From: CAZBSE01 sp964494385
Lineage (GTDB): Bacteria; Actinomycetota; Humimicrobiia; Humimicrobiales; Humimicrobiaceae
Assembly (NCBI GenBank): GCA_964494385.1
Contig: CAZBSE010000005.1
Location: 11,358 to 75,357, forward strand
DNA length: 64,000 nucleotides
Direction of reading: 5' to 3'
Every line of letters starts with the position of its first letter. The stretch's first letter is position 1. The notes under the pieces were generated by a model, which worked only from the letters and a program-made list of their open reading frames with translations, was not told the origin of the DNA and ran no database searches. Made by a program: the position numbers and the translations under genes. Of this stretch, positions 62,735 through 64,000 are shown piece after piece.

Positions 62735-62926
62735 TTACCTGTTCAATCTAATAAAATTTTCAATGGATCTATCATATGTCCTTTCGGCCTCCTTGCCAAA
62801 ATAGCAGGCCGGAAGTTCCCCTAGCTGCTTGTGGTAGGCTATACATTCACAGCAAATACCCTTTCTGGAGCAGGGCTCATAGCTGCAATTGCAATTTTTT
62901 AAATTTCTTTCCTTGTTGCATTCCAT
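62735..62926 (-). CDS. DUF6485-type small Cys-rich protein
   Basis: A 63-residue protein with eight Cys in its first half: [20 protein letters not shown] followed by KGICCEC and a later PACYFG. The spacing CNCxxxxCxxxGxCCxC suggests binding of a metal or Fe-S cluster. The C-terminal half is a helix ([16 protein letters not shown]). Members of this family are common in anaerobes and of unknown function. It lies between the cobalamin gene and the methyltransferase. Confidence 0.75.
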   Translation of the reverse strand: MECNKERNLKNCNCSYEPCSRKGICCECIAYHKQLGELPACYFGKEAERTYDRSIENFIRLNR

Positions 62927-62987
62927 ATTAATATTTTCCTTTCCGGTTCATTTCTTTAATAGCTCATTGAATTTTACCTATATCAGT

Positions 62988-63578
62988 CTAGTATTCAATT
63001 CCCTTCCTGGCCCTTATGCCTGCCCTGAAAGCATGCTTGATATCTTTCATTTCGGTTACCGTGTCGGCAATATTTATTAACTTACTGCAGGCATTTCTTC
63101 CAGTCAGGACCACACAAAGTTTTTCAGGTTTGTTTTTTATAAGGTTTACCACATCCTGTTCATCCAGAAGTCCGTAATCCACCAGATTATTTATTTCATC
63201 CAGGATAATCATATCATACCGGTTGCTGTTAATCTTATCGGAGGCATATTTAAAAGACTTTACCGCATTATCCCTCTGCCGGCCGGTAGGACTGGGTTTG
63301 CCGTTTTTAAAACCGATAAAACCTTCGCCCAGCTGTTTGATTTCTATAAGCGGTTTTAACCTTTCTGCAATTTTGGATTCACCGGTCCTGCGGGGCACTT
63401 TTATAAACTGCAGGATCAAAACCTTAAGGTCATGGCCCGCCGCTCTCAGTGCCATTCCCAGCGCCGCCGTGGTCTTACCCTTACCGCTGCCAGTATTTAC
63501 TATGACCAGTCCCCTTCCGCTGTCTTTACCGGATCTGTATTCTGAAAAGTTATTGCTCTTGCTTAAATCCATATCCAA
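62988..63578 (-). CDS. cobO: Cob(I)yrinic acid a,c-diamide adenosyltransferase
   Basis: A 196-residue CobO/BtuR-type protein: P-loop GSGKGKTTAALGMALRAAGH, VLILQFIKVPRRTGE, LDEINNLVDYGLLD and VVLTGRNACSKL. It adds the adenosyl group to the cobalt of the corrinoid. It lies 27 bases after the cobQ-type gene, so the two are one cobalamin operon. Corrinoid is also needed for the methyl branch of the Wood-Ljungdahl pathway. Confidence 0.94.
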   Translation of the reverse strand: MDMDLSKSNNFSEYRSGKDSGRGLVIVNTGSGKGKTTAALGMALRAAGHDLKVLILQFIKVPRRTGESKIAERLKPLIEIKQLGEGFIGFKNGKPSPTGRQRDNAVKSFKYASDKINSNRYDMIILDEINNLVDYGLLDEQDVVNLIKNKPEKLCVVLTGRNACSKLINIADTVTEMKDIKHAFRAGIRARKGIEY

Positions 63579-63605
63579 TCGGCCTTTTTTTGAAACTTGA
63601 TTTTA

Positions 63606-64000
63606 TTATAACCCATACCTTAAGATTTTATAAAATAATTTCATATCCATATTTTCCCTGAAAACATCCGCCAGCCTGTCATACTGCTCCTGCTTAAAAA
63701 TCTTATATGAAGAAGTTTCACCGGCAGCACCGGTAATTCTAATATCACCTGCAGTCCTGATATTATTCTTTTCTCTTATCAGACCAAGGATAAATTTTCT
63801 AAAAATCTGATTATCAAAAACCCCGTGGATATATGTACCCATCACAATCCCTTCATCTTTTTTTCCGAAGGTTATAAACCCGTCATCGCCGTTAAAACCA
63901 CCGGCTTCACTGCTCCTGCGCTTTACCTTAAAAAGCGGTACCAGTTTCCTTGATTTACCGGATGCCGGTGTAGATATACCCATATGGATCTCGTATCCTC
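63606..64000 (-). CDS. cobQ: Cobyric acid synthase CobQ, C-terminal fragment
   Basis: Partial: the frame is open to the right edge, and the first codons in view read GYEIHMGIST, the GYEIHMG motif of the CobQ glutaminase domain. Further on, GTYIHGVFDN carries the glutaminase His. The start and the synthetase domain lie outside the window. The enzyme amidates side chains of adenosylcobyrinic a,c-diamide. About 131 residues are visible. Confidence 0.9.
   Translation of the reverse strand, partial: GYEIHMGISTPASGKSRKLVPLFKVKRRSSEAGGFNGDDGFITFGKKDEGIVMGTYIHGVFDNQIFRKFILGLIREKNNIRTAGDIRITGAAGETSSYKIFKQEQYDRLADVFRENMDMKLFYKILRYGL

Noticed and set aside
1..64000. CRISPR arrays, insertion sequences, rRNA genes, phage structural genes
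   Set aside because: No regularly spaced repeats, transposases, integrases, rRNA sequences or phage genes were seen on either strand.

Overview
This is an AT-rich bacterial chromosome segment, most likely a metagenome-assembled scaffold: positions 18138-18237 are a run of 100 N flanked by an exact 55-bp repeat. It suggests an anaerobe. It carries a [NiFe] hydrogenase, methylene-tetrahydrofolate (methylene-THF) reductase subunits MetV and MetF, corrinoid genes, Feo iron uptake and a minimal SUF system. The order glmU-prs-rplY-pth-mfd-(foldase)-mazG ... divIC-ppx (47577-61713) follows the order I remember from Actinomycetota, with enolase and DUF501 absent. With the low GC and anaerobic gene content, a deep-branching anaerobic actinobacterium is my best guess (an inference; no rRNA is present).

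Layout. 1-8546: end of an ABC permease, a 5'-nucleotidase-like enzyme, sufC-sufB, a feoA-feoB-small-protein operon with a DtxR-type regulator, a diguanylate cyclase and an orphan pilin-like protein. 8631-13872: a five-gene operon with two NifV/Re-citrate-synthase-type proteins, a two-subunit aconitase-family enzyme and an isocitrate-dehydrogenase-type enzyme. 14301-18117: a bile-acid/arsenite-type transporter and an arsR-permease-thioredoxin-ACR3 arsenic operon. 18445-24107: small membrane protein, lipoprotein, two bactofilins, a ParA-like ATPase, archease and RtcB. 24290-26159: a lipoprotein and a serpin. 26517-31147: hydrogenase small and large subunits, metV, metF and the hydrogenase maturation protease in one tight operon. 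31141-37952: assorted single genes, including a HAD/nucleoside-kinase fusion and asparagine synthetase. 37953-47464: a gene-poor, decayed and signalling-rich accessory stretch with an MscL remnant, a PAS/histidine kinase/receiver/GGDEF-HD-GYP cluster and a secreted DUF2927-like protein, ending at tRNA-Leu. 47577-64000: housekeeping genes, Trk potassium uptake and cobalamin genes running off the right edge.

How it fits together. MetV, MetF and the corrinoid genes point to the methyl branch of the Wood-Ljungdahl pathway. The adjacent hydrogenase, which lacks an export signal, suggests that H2 may feed methylene-THF reduction directly in the cytoplasm. The synthase/aconitase/isocitrate-dehydrogenase operon would supply 2-oxoglutarate by an anaerobic oxidative TCA branch, or a homologated 2-oxoacid. 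Its two synthase paralogues have lost complementary active-site motifs, suggesting an obligate heteromer. Iron supply looks to be under DtxR-type control: the feo operon and the regulator gene have promoters of identical geometry, each with a matching palindrome at the same position.
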